Positions 1 through 7,527 of a stretch of 10,393 bases of DNA are shown here, in pieces. Location: NCBI GenBank assembly GCA_014885115.2, contig WKLE02006353.1, forward strand, positions 827 through 11,219. Direction: 5' to 3'. The stretch's first letter is position 1. Each line of letters begins with the position of its first letter. The notes under the pieces are model-generated. The model did not search any database. It was not told where the DNA came from and worked only from the letters and a program-made list of their open reading frames with translations. The translations under genes and the position numbers were made by a program. The DNA comes from Asterionellopsis glacialis. Lineage: Eukaryota > Bacillariophyta > Plagiogrammaphyceae > Rhaphoneidales > Asterionellopsidaceae.

Positions 1-2
1 CA

Positions 3-242
3 CCTTCTTTTTTTGAGTCGAGCCTTTGCAACAAAAAACTACCAAAGGAAGTTTGGACCGAGCAAAAAGAGGAAGCTGCTCGTGCCTTGGGGTTTGCCCG
101 GAGGCTTTTTGTCTTTGAGCCAGACAGTAGCAGTCTTGTTGAGAGAATATCGGTCATCGTTGTGCTCGCGACATCGTCACTCTACCTAAGCGATCGTCAG
201 GGTGACGATTTCAAGCGATTTGTCCTTTCGCCGTTGCACTAG
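3..242 (+). CDS. Possible 3' end of an off-window gene (partial, weak)
   Basis: The frame beginning at base 3 stays open from the left edge for 79 codons and closes at TAG 240-242. No ATG is needed because the start would lie outside the window. The peptide contains KEVWTEQKEEAARALGF. This recalls a W-x(n)-EQ-x-x-AA-x-x-LG pattern I associate with tails of stramenopile proteins, but that is memory and not a domain hit. A second plus frame (from base 1) is also open, to base 189, so openness alone is weak evidence; the second half of the peptide is not distinctive. The alternative is non-coding DNA upstream of the 699 gene. Function unknown. Confidence 0.25.
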   Translation, partial: PSFFESSLCNKKLPKEVWTEQKEEAARALGFARRLFVFEPDSSSLVERISVIVVLATSSLYLSDRQGDDFKRFVLSPLH

Positions 243-698
243 AACACGTGTGAACACTTCATACACAGTATTAACTTACCATCGTTGGCGATAAGCAGTA
301 CCTCGATTTTTTCCCAAACGCTGTACCATCGACATTGAGACATTTCATAATAAGTCATTCAAGAAGATAGACAAAAGAGGCTCTCCATGGCAAAGAACGG
401 TCTTTTGTTGTTCATTTGATAAACTTATCTTTACATTCATCTTTCATAATCAGTCAGTCGTATCATCGAACAGTCAGAACTCTAGGACTACGGGCACGGC
501 AGCAAAACAAACAAGGTTGGTTCTCGAGGAGAAGCATAGGTGGAAACGGGAGAGCGAGACATTGATCAGGTACTGCAACACAGTCTATTCTCAATATTCT
601 CGTTGTATCTTGAAGTTTCGCACGATCGTATCGCCAACCTTTATCACATTATTATAACTTATAACCTTACAAAAATACGAAAAAAAACAAAAACAAAT
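243..698 (+). promoter_or_regulatory. Upstream region and 5' leader of paralog A
   Basis: No convincing gene lies here. The last 30 bases before the ATG are very A-rich, typical of a eukaryotic 5' leader, with A at -3 and G at +4 around the ATG at 699. The frame of the gene is open back to 540, but only from a GTG, and that extension has no counterpart in the paralog at 6094, so it is treated as leader. A CAG/GTACTG donor-like site occurs at 567-573, but no convincing acceptor lies between it and 699. A CACGTG E-box/G-box-like hexamer lies near 245. Promoter function is inferred from position only. Confidence 0.4.
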
Positions 699-2111
699 AT
701 GGCACACATAACCAAGTCTCCAACCAGAGCCGACAACGAGGATGTCTTTGCGCTTGTTATTCGAAAATCACCGCCAGAACATGTCTTCCCCGACGAATGG
801 TTTGATATTGAAGTCGGACTAGGAGTGACAGAGGGGATTACATCAAGTCTTGAAAGCAGGTATGACGTTGAAGTTACGGCTACATTGCATGACTTCCTTT
901 CAGGATCATTATATCAAGATGGGACAGCTCTCACAACGGAACCATCGCAATTTCAACTATCGACAGAATCATCAAACAACAACCCATTCCAAATGGTACG
1001 ATGTAAGATTACCACCAAGGAAACTGCTGGTGACGAACACGCACCAGAACTATCTATTCGTTTTACGACAGGTTTATGGTCTCCTGAAGTTCCAGACAAC
1101 CTTACTATTCCCATCCAAGTAAATACGTCGCCAGTATCTATTGCAGCATACAAACTCAAAATCAGAGATGACGACGAATGGGATGATATCTGGTACAAGG
1201 ATGAAGGTGGTCGAGAGAAGTGTATGACTGCCAACGTCGGCTTGTACGATAAGGAATATCGAAGAGAAAAGGGCAGGAAAGTCCCCATCATCGTGACATT
1301 GTTTTATGACCATCCCTCAGGAGTACCCATCGAAGCAAAGAAACAAGATGCCCTTCGAGTGATGGATGCATCAAAACGTAGCATCGAAAAGAAGACCGGT
1401 ACAGCGGCTGTTAAATTTAGAATCGATGAAGTATCTAAGAACCATCAGGGACAAGACTTCGTGATTCGTATTGCTGCTGATACAGAAAAGTACAAGTTGA
1501 ACAATGTAGCTTCTGTCTTTACAGCACCAGTCACAGTCAAATCGAAACGATACAAACGTCCATTGACATCACCGTCGCCACAAGCTATGACGGCCGGACC
1601 ACCAGGACAACCAACTCCATTGATGCCAGCACCAGTCGAACAAAGTTGGGCCCCACCTGTGCTTGTACCCCCCAATATAAGTCAACAACAAAGTCACCTC
1701 CTGGGACCACCCCAAGCCTCGTTACCACCACCGTCATCATCATCTGGACATCGGCAGCATACACAAGTATCACCTCCTGAAGCACCTGGTGTTGAAATGC
1801 ACAGGTTACAGCAGGCCTTGAATCGTGTAAGGAATTGGACAGATGAAGTTGTGAATGCCTTACGTCCTATGCAATGGCAAATTATTGGGTATGCACAAAA
1901 TCCAGATGGTTCGTCTGACTTTAATCGTCCATACTACAACATGAACAATCCCAATAATTCTATCACAAGGTTATTGGGTATCCATGCTGAGTCAGTGAAG
2001 GAAGATTTACTAAGGTTGGAATCAGCAGTATCTCTCACTGAAAATGTGACAGGTCATCACACACCAATATCTGCGCCGCCACCAAGGCAACAATACTATC
2101 CTGGTTATTGA
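699..2111 (+). CDS. Conserved hypothetical protein, paralog A; possible Runt/Rel-like Ig-fold DNA-binding protein
   Basis: A single uninterrupted reading frame encodes 470 residues. The start at 699 was chosen because it is the first ATG in the frame, has a good context (A at -3, G at +4) and matches the start of the paralog at 6094. Residues about 15-150 form a first conserved, strand-rich region with HVFPDEWF (28-35), LGVTE (41-45) and YDVEV (55-59). Residues about 150-288 form a second, with YKLKI (151-155), WYKDEGGREKC (165-175), KVPI (194-197), SKNHQGQDF (246-254) and the basic KSKRYKRP (281-288). Residues 290-365 are a Pro/Gln/Ser-rich, probably disordered linker. Residues 366-445 are a conserved helical module (LQQALNRVRNWTDEVVNALRP, 370-390, then HAESV), and the protein ends YYPGY. 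There is no signal peptide or membrane span, and the basic motif could serve nuclear entry or nucleic-acid binding. By eye the second region resembles the Runt domain in motif order; this is an inference. No catalytic motif was seen. It converges with the FKBP gene, 375 bases away. Confidence 0.9.
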   Translation: MAHITKSPTRADNEDVFALVIRKSPPEHVFPDEWFDIEVGLGVTEGITSSLESRYDVEVTATLHDFLSGSLYQDGTALTTEPSQFQLSTESSNNNPFQMVRCKITTKETAGDEHAPELSIRFTTGLWSPEVPDNLTIPIQVNTSPVSIAAYKLKIRDDDEWDDIWYKDEGGREKCMTANVGLYDKEYRREKGRKVPIIVTLFYDHPSGVPIEAKKQDALRVMDASKRSIEKKTGTAAVKFRIDEVSKNHQGQDFVIRIAADTEKYKLNNVASVFTAPVTVKSKRYKRPLTSPSPQAMTAGPPGQPTPLMPAPVEQSWAPPVLVPPNISQQQSHLLGPPQASLPPPSSSSGHRQHTQVSPPEAPGVEMHRLQQALNRVRNWTDEVVNALRPMQWQIIGYAQNPDGSSDFNRPYYNMNNPNNSITRLLGIHAESVKEDLLRLESAVSLTENVTGHHTPISAPPPRQQYYPGY

Positions 2112-2146
2112 TGAGACGAAAAAAGATAAAGAACTAAGTCTCGTCA
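2109..2146 (+). other. Hairpin spanning the stop codon of paralog A
   Basis: TGATGAGAC at 2109-2117 pairs with GTCTCGTCA at 2138-2146, giving nine pairs with one G-U wobble and a 20-base A-rich loop. The TGA stop codon sits inside the 5' arm. It could be a 3'-UTR stability or processing element, or chance. The paralog gene has no matching structure after its own stop. Confidence 0.3.
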
Positions 2147-2486
2147 TGTGCGACAGAAGAGGGGAAAGGGTATACGAATTAAGATGAAATTTGCGGTATC
2201 CTCTTTTGAAGATGGTGTTATTTGTTGCTATAGTCATTAACTATTCTAGTCAAACACCATACCATTGATTCATGGAGAAATTTTCTGAGTCAAAATGAGT
2301 TTGGTTATCTCACTTTCATGTACCAGGAAGATTGTGGCGATTTCTCTTTCTCTCTGAACTTTCTGGATGGGGCTCTTTCTCCCAACACATGAAACCATCT
2401 GCAACCTAGCTGCAGGGTATTTTTTTGCAAACCCATCGTTGAAAGTCAAACAAATTACAAATCTTCCAGTTCTGATCCATCGGTCT
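2147..2486. other. Convergent spacer between paralog A and the FKBP gene
   Basis: This stretch holds the 3' flanks of two genes that meet tail to tail. I see no RNA gene and no ORF with independent support; the short open frames are unremarkable. Neither strand shows a perfect AATAAA. Transcript ends must lie here, or the two mRNAs overlap antisense, but the sequence does not fix where. Confidence 0.5.
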
Positions 2487-3365
2487 CTATTGAACACGAG
2501 TAGCTTTGACATCCACAACAATGTATTCCCCAGGTATGTCCTTGAGTAATTCCATAACTCTTCGAATTCTTTGTTTAGGTCCAAATCCTGCAGGAATCGG
2601 ACCAGGCTTACCATCTTCCACACCTTGAACATATGCCAAGTCAGGTGGTATGAGGATACGTCGGATTCCACCAACCTTCATACCACGTATTCCTTCATCA
2701 AGTCCCTCAATAGCAGCAGAATCACCACTGTTATCACCCGCTTTTGCACCTACAGTAAAAATAAATGGTACACCATCATTTTGTGCAGATGAATCAACAA
2801 AGTATCCGTTAGAGCGTTTTAAACTCCATTGAATATTTACACGTTTTCTTTCTATAACATCATCGCCTGTTCCTACACGAAGATCAACATATTTGACACC
2901 AGATGGTAATTTCACTTGTTCCGTCCCTTCCTCAAAGACAGGACCATTATCATACATGGCAGAATTAGCTGGTTGAGGAGATACCATGAATGTCTCCAAG
3001 GATGAAACTGTAGCAAGCGACGTGATGATGCTTTTCAGTACTTTTCGACGTATAGGGCGCATCCTTTCCATTTCTTTCTTCTCTTCATAGCTTTTGTTTT
3101 GTTGCGAGTCGGCACCACCAGCAAAAGGATGCCTAGACATTTGTTTCTTTCTTATTCTTATTGTTGATATCACCATTGGAGATAGCAGCTTGGAGCAAGT
3201 CCTTCCACTGTTGTAGCGATTTCCAAAATGATATAGCGGAGTGTACACCCATGCGCCGGCTTGACAATGATTGCTTTGTCTACCATTGCTAATGAAATCA
3301 CTACAGAAAAGCAAAAATACCCAAACTAGTACCGACACGGGACACATTCTTCTTGTTTGTAACAT
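2487..3365 (-). CDS. FKBP-type peptidyl-prolyl isomerase-like protein, predicted thylakoid lumen
   Basis: Encodes 292 residues from the ATG at 3365; the frame runs one codon further up, but only to a GTG. The next ATG, at residue 7, is an alternative start. Residues 10-21 are a hydrophobic signal-peptide core. AGA/W at 36-39 could be the cleavage site before a plastid transit region with an aromatic +1 residue, as in diatom ASAFAP-type leaders. A basic stretch follows. R106-R107 in IRRKVLKS is a twin-arginine motif, with a hydrophobic segment and a lumen-type ANSA cleavage site at 133-136. The FKBP domain begins near GVKY (156) and includes GTG, PFIFTVG (200-206), IEGLDEGIRGMKVGG and PPDLAY. 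FKBPs catalyse prolyl cis-trans isomerisation and act as chaperones. Compared with human FKBP12 (recalled), active-site Tyr26 is Trp (W180), Trp59 is Leu (L222) and the Phe36-Asp37 pair is disturbed, while Tyr82 is kept (Y245). Activity may therefore be low and the role scaffolding or assembly, as for several lumenal FKBPs. The domain also has insertions near 207-217 and 248-262. Confidence 0.88.
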   Translation of the reverse strand: MLQTRRMCPVSVLVWVFLLFCSDFISNGRQSNHCQAGAWVYTPLYHFGNRYNSGRTCSKLLSPMVISTIRIRKKQMSRHPFAGGADSQQNKSYEEKKEMERMRPIRRKVLKSIITSLATVSSLETFMVSPQPANSAMYDNGPVFEEGTEQVKLPSGVKYVDLRVGTGDDVIERKRVNIQWSLKRSNGYFVDSSAQNDGVPFIFTVGAKAGDNSGDSAAIEGLDEGIRGMKVGGIRRILIPPDLAYVQGVEDGKPGPIPAGFGPKQRIRRVMELLKDIPGEYIVVDVKATRVQ

Positions 3366-3640
3366 CACTTTAGTATCCTTTTGGTATCGTGAAATACAAC
3401 CTTTCTAAAGCTGTAGAAATCAATATTTGTAAGAAGAAATTTCAACTGATGCAGACGACTTCCATTAGTCTTCGGCTGCCATTCTCTAGTCTACTGTATC
3501 TATAATATCATTCTACTTCGTTCAGAGCAGTTTCTACTTCGCCCTGGTTTGGAGGATACTGAAGATGATGTCAGCATGTCACCTAGTTTATTTTTGATTG
3601 GATTTTGATTTTTTGCCCACAACTTCATCTCGCACCAGCT

Positions 3641-3663
3641 GTCTGTCTTTCTGTCTGTCTGTC
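3641..3663. repeat. CTGT tetranucleotide microsatellite
   Basis: GTCTGTCTTTCTGTCTGTCTGTC is a run of about six TCTG units with one imperfect unit. It is an ordinary simple repeat in the FKBP upstream region and probably varies in length among strains. Confidence 0.8.
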
Positions 3664-3733
3664 CGAGCGCTCAGAAAGATCACAGACCACTGACTGACAC
3701 ACATTCCTGCACGTTCGCCTGTCCGTCCCTCAG

Positions 3734-3766
3734 AATCTTCGAGCCTAATCACAAGGCTCAAAGATT
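3734..3766. repeat. Imperfect inverted repeat, 12-base arms
   Basis: AATCTTCGAGCC (3734-3745) and GGCTCAAAGATT (3755-3766) are inverted copies matching at 11 of 12 positions around a 9-base loop. No T-tract follows, and this is eukaryotic DNA, so it is not a bacterial-type terminator. It could be a structured transcript element, the core of a small foldback element, or a protein-binding palindrome. Confidence 0.6.
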
Positions 3767-3782
3767 TCGTACTAAAATCTTT

Positions 3783-3812
3783 GTACCAGGGTACTGGTAC
3801 CGTCCTACGGTA
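3783..3812. repeat. Two adjoining GTAC-rich palindromes
   Basis: GTACCAG (3783-3789) and CTGGTAC (3794-3800) are perfect 7-base inverted arms around GGTA. TACCGT (3798-3803) and ACGGTA (3807-3812) are perfect 6-base arms around CCT. The two hairpins share three bases and so are mutually exclusive if fully formed. GTAC keeps recurring downstream (near 3822, 4466 and 4474). Function unknown. Confidence 0.6.
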
Positions 3813-4947
3813 CGGTATTAAGTACAGTTCTAGTTTCTCATATACCAGATAGCTGTTAATAAGATATAATTGCTCGACAAAAAAACGTCAACCGTTAAAC
3901 TAATTAATACTTCTTATGCCTTTCACATTTCTCTCCATTGAATTTTCACAAAATCCCGGGAGGTTGCATTGTTTGTTGTTTCAAAGAACCGCATCTCGAG
4001 AGAATGTCATAAAGATAGTTGAACAATTTCATGTATTAAAAAAAAGCGAGATTATATATCTCACGTTGACTTGCGATGTAAAAGCAAATGGCTGTATCAC
4101 AGACAATCGTAAAAAATAAAAAGCCATGTCAATTCGTTTGTAGTTTGTGTAATATGGTCACCTTCTGTCTCAAATCAGACATTCCCTCAAAATTATGATT
4201 TTCGTATGACCTAATACTTTGTCATCCCAAAGAAAAAAGTTGTCCATCAATGGTAGCTTCTTTTAACTTGCGGTTATTCACTACCACGTGGATCTTTCTT
4301 TCGAAGTAATTATGTACCATATTTTTTTCAAAGTCTAAAGGTTTCCACAGGATTTTGCGACAGAAAGACAAGCTATTCACACCATATAGTCTGAGCTAGT
4401 GAAAACAAAAAATCAAGAAGTATGATAGCAAATAATGATTCTTCTTCTTCGTCTTTTCAAGTGGGTACAGTAGGTACCTGACAACAGTAAACAAAAGGAT
4501 TACGAGTACAATGGGACTAGGTACACGAATACAAGGTGTTGTAATAATTTAGTGGGAATACTTTTGAGGCTCGAATGTTCCACCCCCCATGCCAAGATGT
4601 GATGACTTTGATTGTGCGTATTGTAAAATTATGTTCCGGAGCACCTTTTGAACGTTCTAGGCCCAACAAAAATTCTTCCTAGAGATTGTTCTCGGAGGCT
4701 TTCTCCTCTCAGCGGGATGAACCCTTGGGCGAATCCGTTATTTTTTGGTTCCTCGTAGAATTAGTACATGATCACGTTGAACGCTCGCTTCCGCGGCCAG
4801 ACGATATCAGCCCAATCTTATCAAGGGAACATTCCCAGGTTCAAAAGAATCCACAAAGAACGGTATTTTTTTGACCGCAGCACCTTCATCGCAACCACAG
4901 AAAGAGACTGAGAGAAAGAGACTGCAATACAATATACAATGTAGGAC

Positions 4948-5484
4948 CTACAATAGACCACACAAAGTGATACCCCAAACGAAAAAAGAAAAGGAGAAGC
5001 CGAGATGGGAAGGGGCGTCCTCACCGGCGCTACCTGCGCTCCCCTCGTTGCGGTTGTGTGCACATGATGCGATCAAGTCGTAATGATGAAAGGACAACGA
5101 CGTCATGGTGGTGTACATCGCAGTTGTTCTGCAGTCCTGTATATGCTCCCTTTCATGGGTTTGCAGTTGTAAATACACTGCAGGCTCTATGACAAGTTTG
5201 TTTGCTTGAAGTAGATATGTTTCCGGGCGGAAACTTCTTGGAATCGATAATTTTTCCCACAGAAAAAAATCGAGGTTTGTCCTGCAAGGAAAAAATTCTT
5301 TCAGATATGTTCGTTACCCACTCTCCTTCCCCCTTTTGCACCAGGACCGTTCTTTAGCGATATTTATAAGACTAGACCTGTGTAATAAATGAGATCGATG
5401 CACCACCAGGGAAACAACTATAGTCCCTACACCAACCAGGAAAAATTCTTGTTGTACCATCATTTTTGTTTTTGAACTCTTCAT
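4948..5484 (-). CDS. Doubtful spliced gene, small membrane protein candidate
   Basis: On the minus strand the frame from 5625 down to the TAG at 4948-4950 is broken by one stop only, TAA at 5314-5316. That stop lies inside a GT-AG segment, 5317 to 5282, which starts GTAACG and ends TTCCTTGCAG. Removing its 36 bases keeps the frame and gives join(4948..5281, 5318..5484) from the ATG at 5484, 166 residues. Residues 14-28 (FFLVGVGTIVVSLVV) are hydrophobic and the C-terminus (FFVWGITLCGLL) is too. Against it: 36 bases is very short for an intron in diatom-like genomes, no family is recognisable, and other frames over 4820-5080 are also open, which weakens the coding argument. The alternatives are a pseudogene with one nonsense change, or no gene at all. 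Confidence 0.2.
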
Positions 5485-6093
5485 GGGTCTTTGCCGAAGA
5501 AACCATCTTTTGCATTGGGAATATTCAAAAGTGAAAGGCGTACCACCATTTGAAGCTTTCGATACAAAAAGCAAGCGTTGAGTTGATCGAAGCCATTTTC
5601 CTTCAACATTGAAAAGTTTCTTTATCTACCTTAGAATTCTTCTGGACCTGGGTTATCTCAGATAATACATCGTTTGCAAAACGGGTTGTGAGGTTTGGGT
5701 ACCGAAGAACGTTCGTGTAAACCTATTCGTTACATACTCCGTCTTTGGCGACTGTACAGTAGCTCATTTCACAACGTGTTTCAAGGACAACAGCTCTACA
5801 TCCTGCATTTAATAAATAGGACACATTCCGTACCAATTGCCTTTCCGTTAGTTTTCAAAACAACAAGATTGAAGAGCATTCTCCTGTTGCTCACCTCATC
5901 GATCTGCAGTGTCGAATCACGAAAGACACAGTGATATTGTAAATCATTTCCTGTTTCCAAAAATATCACACACAACGGCACAACAATTGCATCGATTAAT
6001 TGCTTAGACACTGTGAGTGTGTGTGTTTGCCTGTAAGCAGGAAAGTAAAAAATCACAGTGTGGCATTGGAATCGCTTATTTGCTGGCTACACT
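5485..6093 (+). promoter_or_regulatory. Upstream region and leader of paralog B
   Basis: No gene is supported here; the open frames lack a usable ATG. Close to the gene, GTGAGT at 6013-6018 is a consensus 5' splice site, and GTAAGC at 6033-6038 is a second donor-like site. CACAG ending at 6058 is a possible acceptor, so a small leader intron of 46 bases (6013-6058) is conceivable but unproven. The leader just before the ATG at 6094 has A at -3. I see no clear TATA element near it. Confidence 0.4.
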
Positions 6094-7527
6094 ATGTCGG
6101 TTGCGAGCGAAAACTCACCCATCAAGATCCACCATTCACAGGATGACTTTGCTTTGTTTGTTAAAAAACAACCACCTGCCCATGTCTTTCCCGATGAATG
6201 GTTTGAGGTAGAGGTTGCTTTGGGTGTCACAGAGCAAATTGCTACAAGCCTTGATAATAAATATGACGTTGAAGTCATGGGTACGCTGCATGACTCTGAA
6301 ACAGAAGAACAGCTGCAAAATGACACGGTTGCTCTAACGATAGACCCATCCACAATTCATTTATCCACAGACTCTGAACAGAGTCCATTCCAAAAGGTAC
6401 GGTGCAAAATATCGAGTTACGACGGAACGTCTACAACCGCAGAAAAACCTGCACCGTCTGTATTTATCCGGTTTACGACGGGTATAATATGGTCACCCAA
6501 TATTCCTGAAAGTGTGATCAGACCTATCCAGGTCAATACAACGTCGCTGACTGTAGTCGCCTACAAACTCAAAATTCGATCAGATGATGAATGGGAAGAA
6601 ACTTGGTACAAAGATGAGGGTGGGCGTGAAAAGTGTATGATTGCCAATGTAGGTCTATTCGATAAGGACCAAAAACGAGAGAAAGGCAAGAAAATTCCAA
6701 TTGCTTTGTCTTTATTTTATGATGGTATAAATGGTCCAATCAAGGTGAAAAACCAAAAAGCACTTCGTGCTTTGGAAACATCAAAGAAATACATTGATAA
6801 GAAAACGGGAACAGCAGAAGTTAGGTTTCGCATTGATGAAGTGTCTAAAAATCATCAGGGGCAAGAGTTCATCATACAAATTGGTGCTGATACTGACAAA
6901 TACAAGTTGAATAATGTAGCTCCTGTGTATACGCCACAAGTTATGGTCAAATCAAAACGGTACAAAAGACCCGTCACATCGCCCACACCGGGGACTGGGG
7001 CGAATACACCTGCGGGCCCAAACATACCTGTCCCTCTGATGCCAGCTCCAATTATAGAACAGCCCTGGGTACCTATGAATCCACCAAATGCCGGACAAAG
7101 TGAGCATCTGCAGCACCAGCAACAACTTGGGCATGGTTCAATACCAGTAGCAACAGTCCCGCAGCAAGTATCTCCACCTCAACATCCAAGTATCGAAATT
7201 CACAGATTACAACAGGCCTTGAATCGGGTGCGGAGTTGGACAGATGAAGTTGTGAATGCATTGCGTCCTATCAAGTGGCAGGTAGTTGGATACCCTAGGA
7301 ATTCAGATGGCACTTCTGACTTTTCTCATCCCTATTACAATATGAATAACCCCAATACAACTATTGCAAGGTTGTTGGAATTACACGCAGAATCAGTACG
7401 ATCAGATTTACGACGATTGGAAGCAGCTGTAACAAATACAGAAAACGAATCCGCAGCCGCGGCTGTAGCATCACTCCAGCAAAGACCACCACCTCCACAA
7501 CCTCCTTATTATCCTGGCTATGGATAA
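6094..7527 (+). CDS. Conserved hypothetical protein, paralog B; possible Runt/Rel-like Ig-fold DNA-binding protein
   Basis: A single frame encodes 477 residues and aligns end to end with the 699-2111 product, with roughly 60 percent identity by eye. The ATG at 6094 is the first in the frame; upstream codons reach only a GTG at 6058. The conserved blocks come in the same order: HVFPDEWF (30-37), LGVTE (43-47), YDVEV (57-61), YKLKI (157-161), WYKDEGGREKC (171-181), KIPI (200-203), EVSKNHQGQEF (249-259), KSKRYKRP (286-293), LQQALNRVRSWTDEVVNALRP (372-392), HAESV (431-435) and YYPGYG at the C-terminus. The linker (about 295-368) is Pro/Gln-rich and hardly alignable between the copies. A short Ala run (454-457) is unique to this copy. 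With no signal peptide or membrane span, a cytosolic or nuclear location is expected. The conservation of beta-rich core and C-terminal module around a free linker indicates selection on both, so both genes are probably functional. Molecular function is unknown. Confidence 0.9.
   Translation: MSVASENSPIKIHHSQDDFALFVKKQPPAHVFPDEWFEVEVALGVTEQIATSLDNKYDVEVMGTLHDSETEEQLQNDTVALTIDPSTIHLSTDSEQSPFQKVRCKISSYDGTSTTAEKPAPSVFIRFTTGIIWSPNIPESVIRPIQVNTTSLTVVAYKLKIRSDDEWEETWYKDEGGREKCMIANVGLFDKDQKREKGKKIPIALSLFYDGINGPIKVKNQKALRALETSKKYIDKKTGTAEVRFRIDEVSKNHQGQEFIIQIGADTDKYKLNNVAPVYTPQVMVKSKRYKRPVTSPTPGTGANTPAGPNIPVPLMPAPIIEQPWVPMNPPNAGQSEHLQHQQQLGHGSIPVATVPQQVSPPQHPSIEIHRLQQALNRVRSWTDEVVNALRPIKWQVVGYPRNSDGTSDFSHPYYNMNNPNTTIARLLELHAESVRSDLRRLEAAVTNTENESAAAAVASLQQRPPPPQPPYYPGYG

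Larger units (their letters stand above)
3366..4947. other. Non-coding region upstream of the FKBP gene
   Basis: About 1.6 kb, mostly AT-rich, with no coding call I can support. The part nearest 3366 should hold the FKBP promoter and leader (minus strand). It contains a CTGT microsatellite at 3641-3663, a hairpin at 3734-3766 and a GTAC-rich double hairpin at 3783-3812, described separately. A 67-codon plus-strand frame at 3916-4119 begins with an ATG but is low in complexity and lies in AT-rich DNA. I find no tRNA-like TTC arm or cloverleaf. Confidence 0.5.

Noticed and set aside
540..698. N-terminal extension of paralog A from a GTG at 540
   Set aside because: Eukaryotic start at GTG is unlikely, the stretch ends in a poly-A leader, and paralog B has no equivalent; the ATG at 699 has a good context.
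953..1785. Several antisense frames within paralog A (and likewise 6087-6353 and 6952-7261 within paralog B)
   Set aside because: They overlap strongly conserved coding sequence on the plus strand and have no recognisable protein features of their own.
2270..2674. Minus frame of 134 codons overlapping the 3' end of the FKBP gene
   Set aside because: It overlaps the FKBP domain in another frame and has no support; the FKBP frame is clearly the coding one.
3916..4119. Plus-strand 67-codon ATG frame
   Set aside because: AT-rich, no family resemblance, no promoter or leader features; consistent with chance.
4686..5083. Two plus-strand frames (4686-4874 and 4871-5083)
   Set aside because: Neither has an ATG start; they begin at TTG and have no recognisable family. 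They do show that openness in this interval is weak evidence, which also lowers confidence in the minus-strand candidate.
5099..5106. GACGTCAT, a CRE/bZIP-like site resembling CO2-responsive elements of diatom promoters
   Set aside because: A single copy far from any confident start; an 8-base match is expected by chance and no partner site was found.
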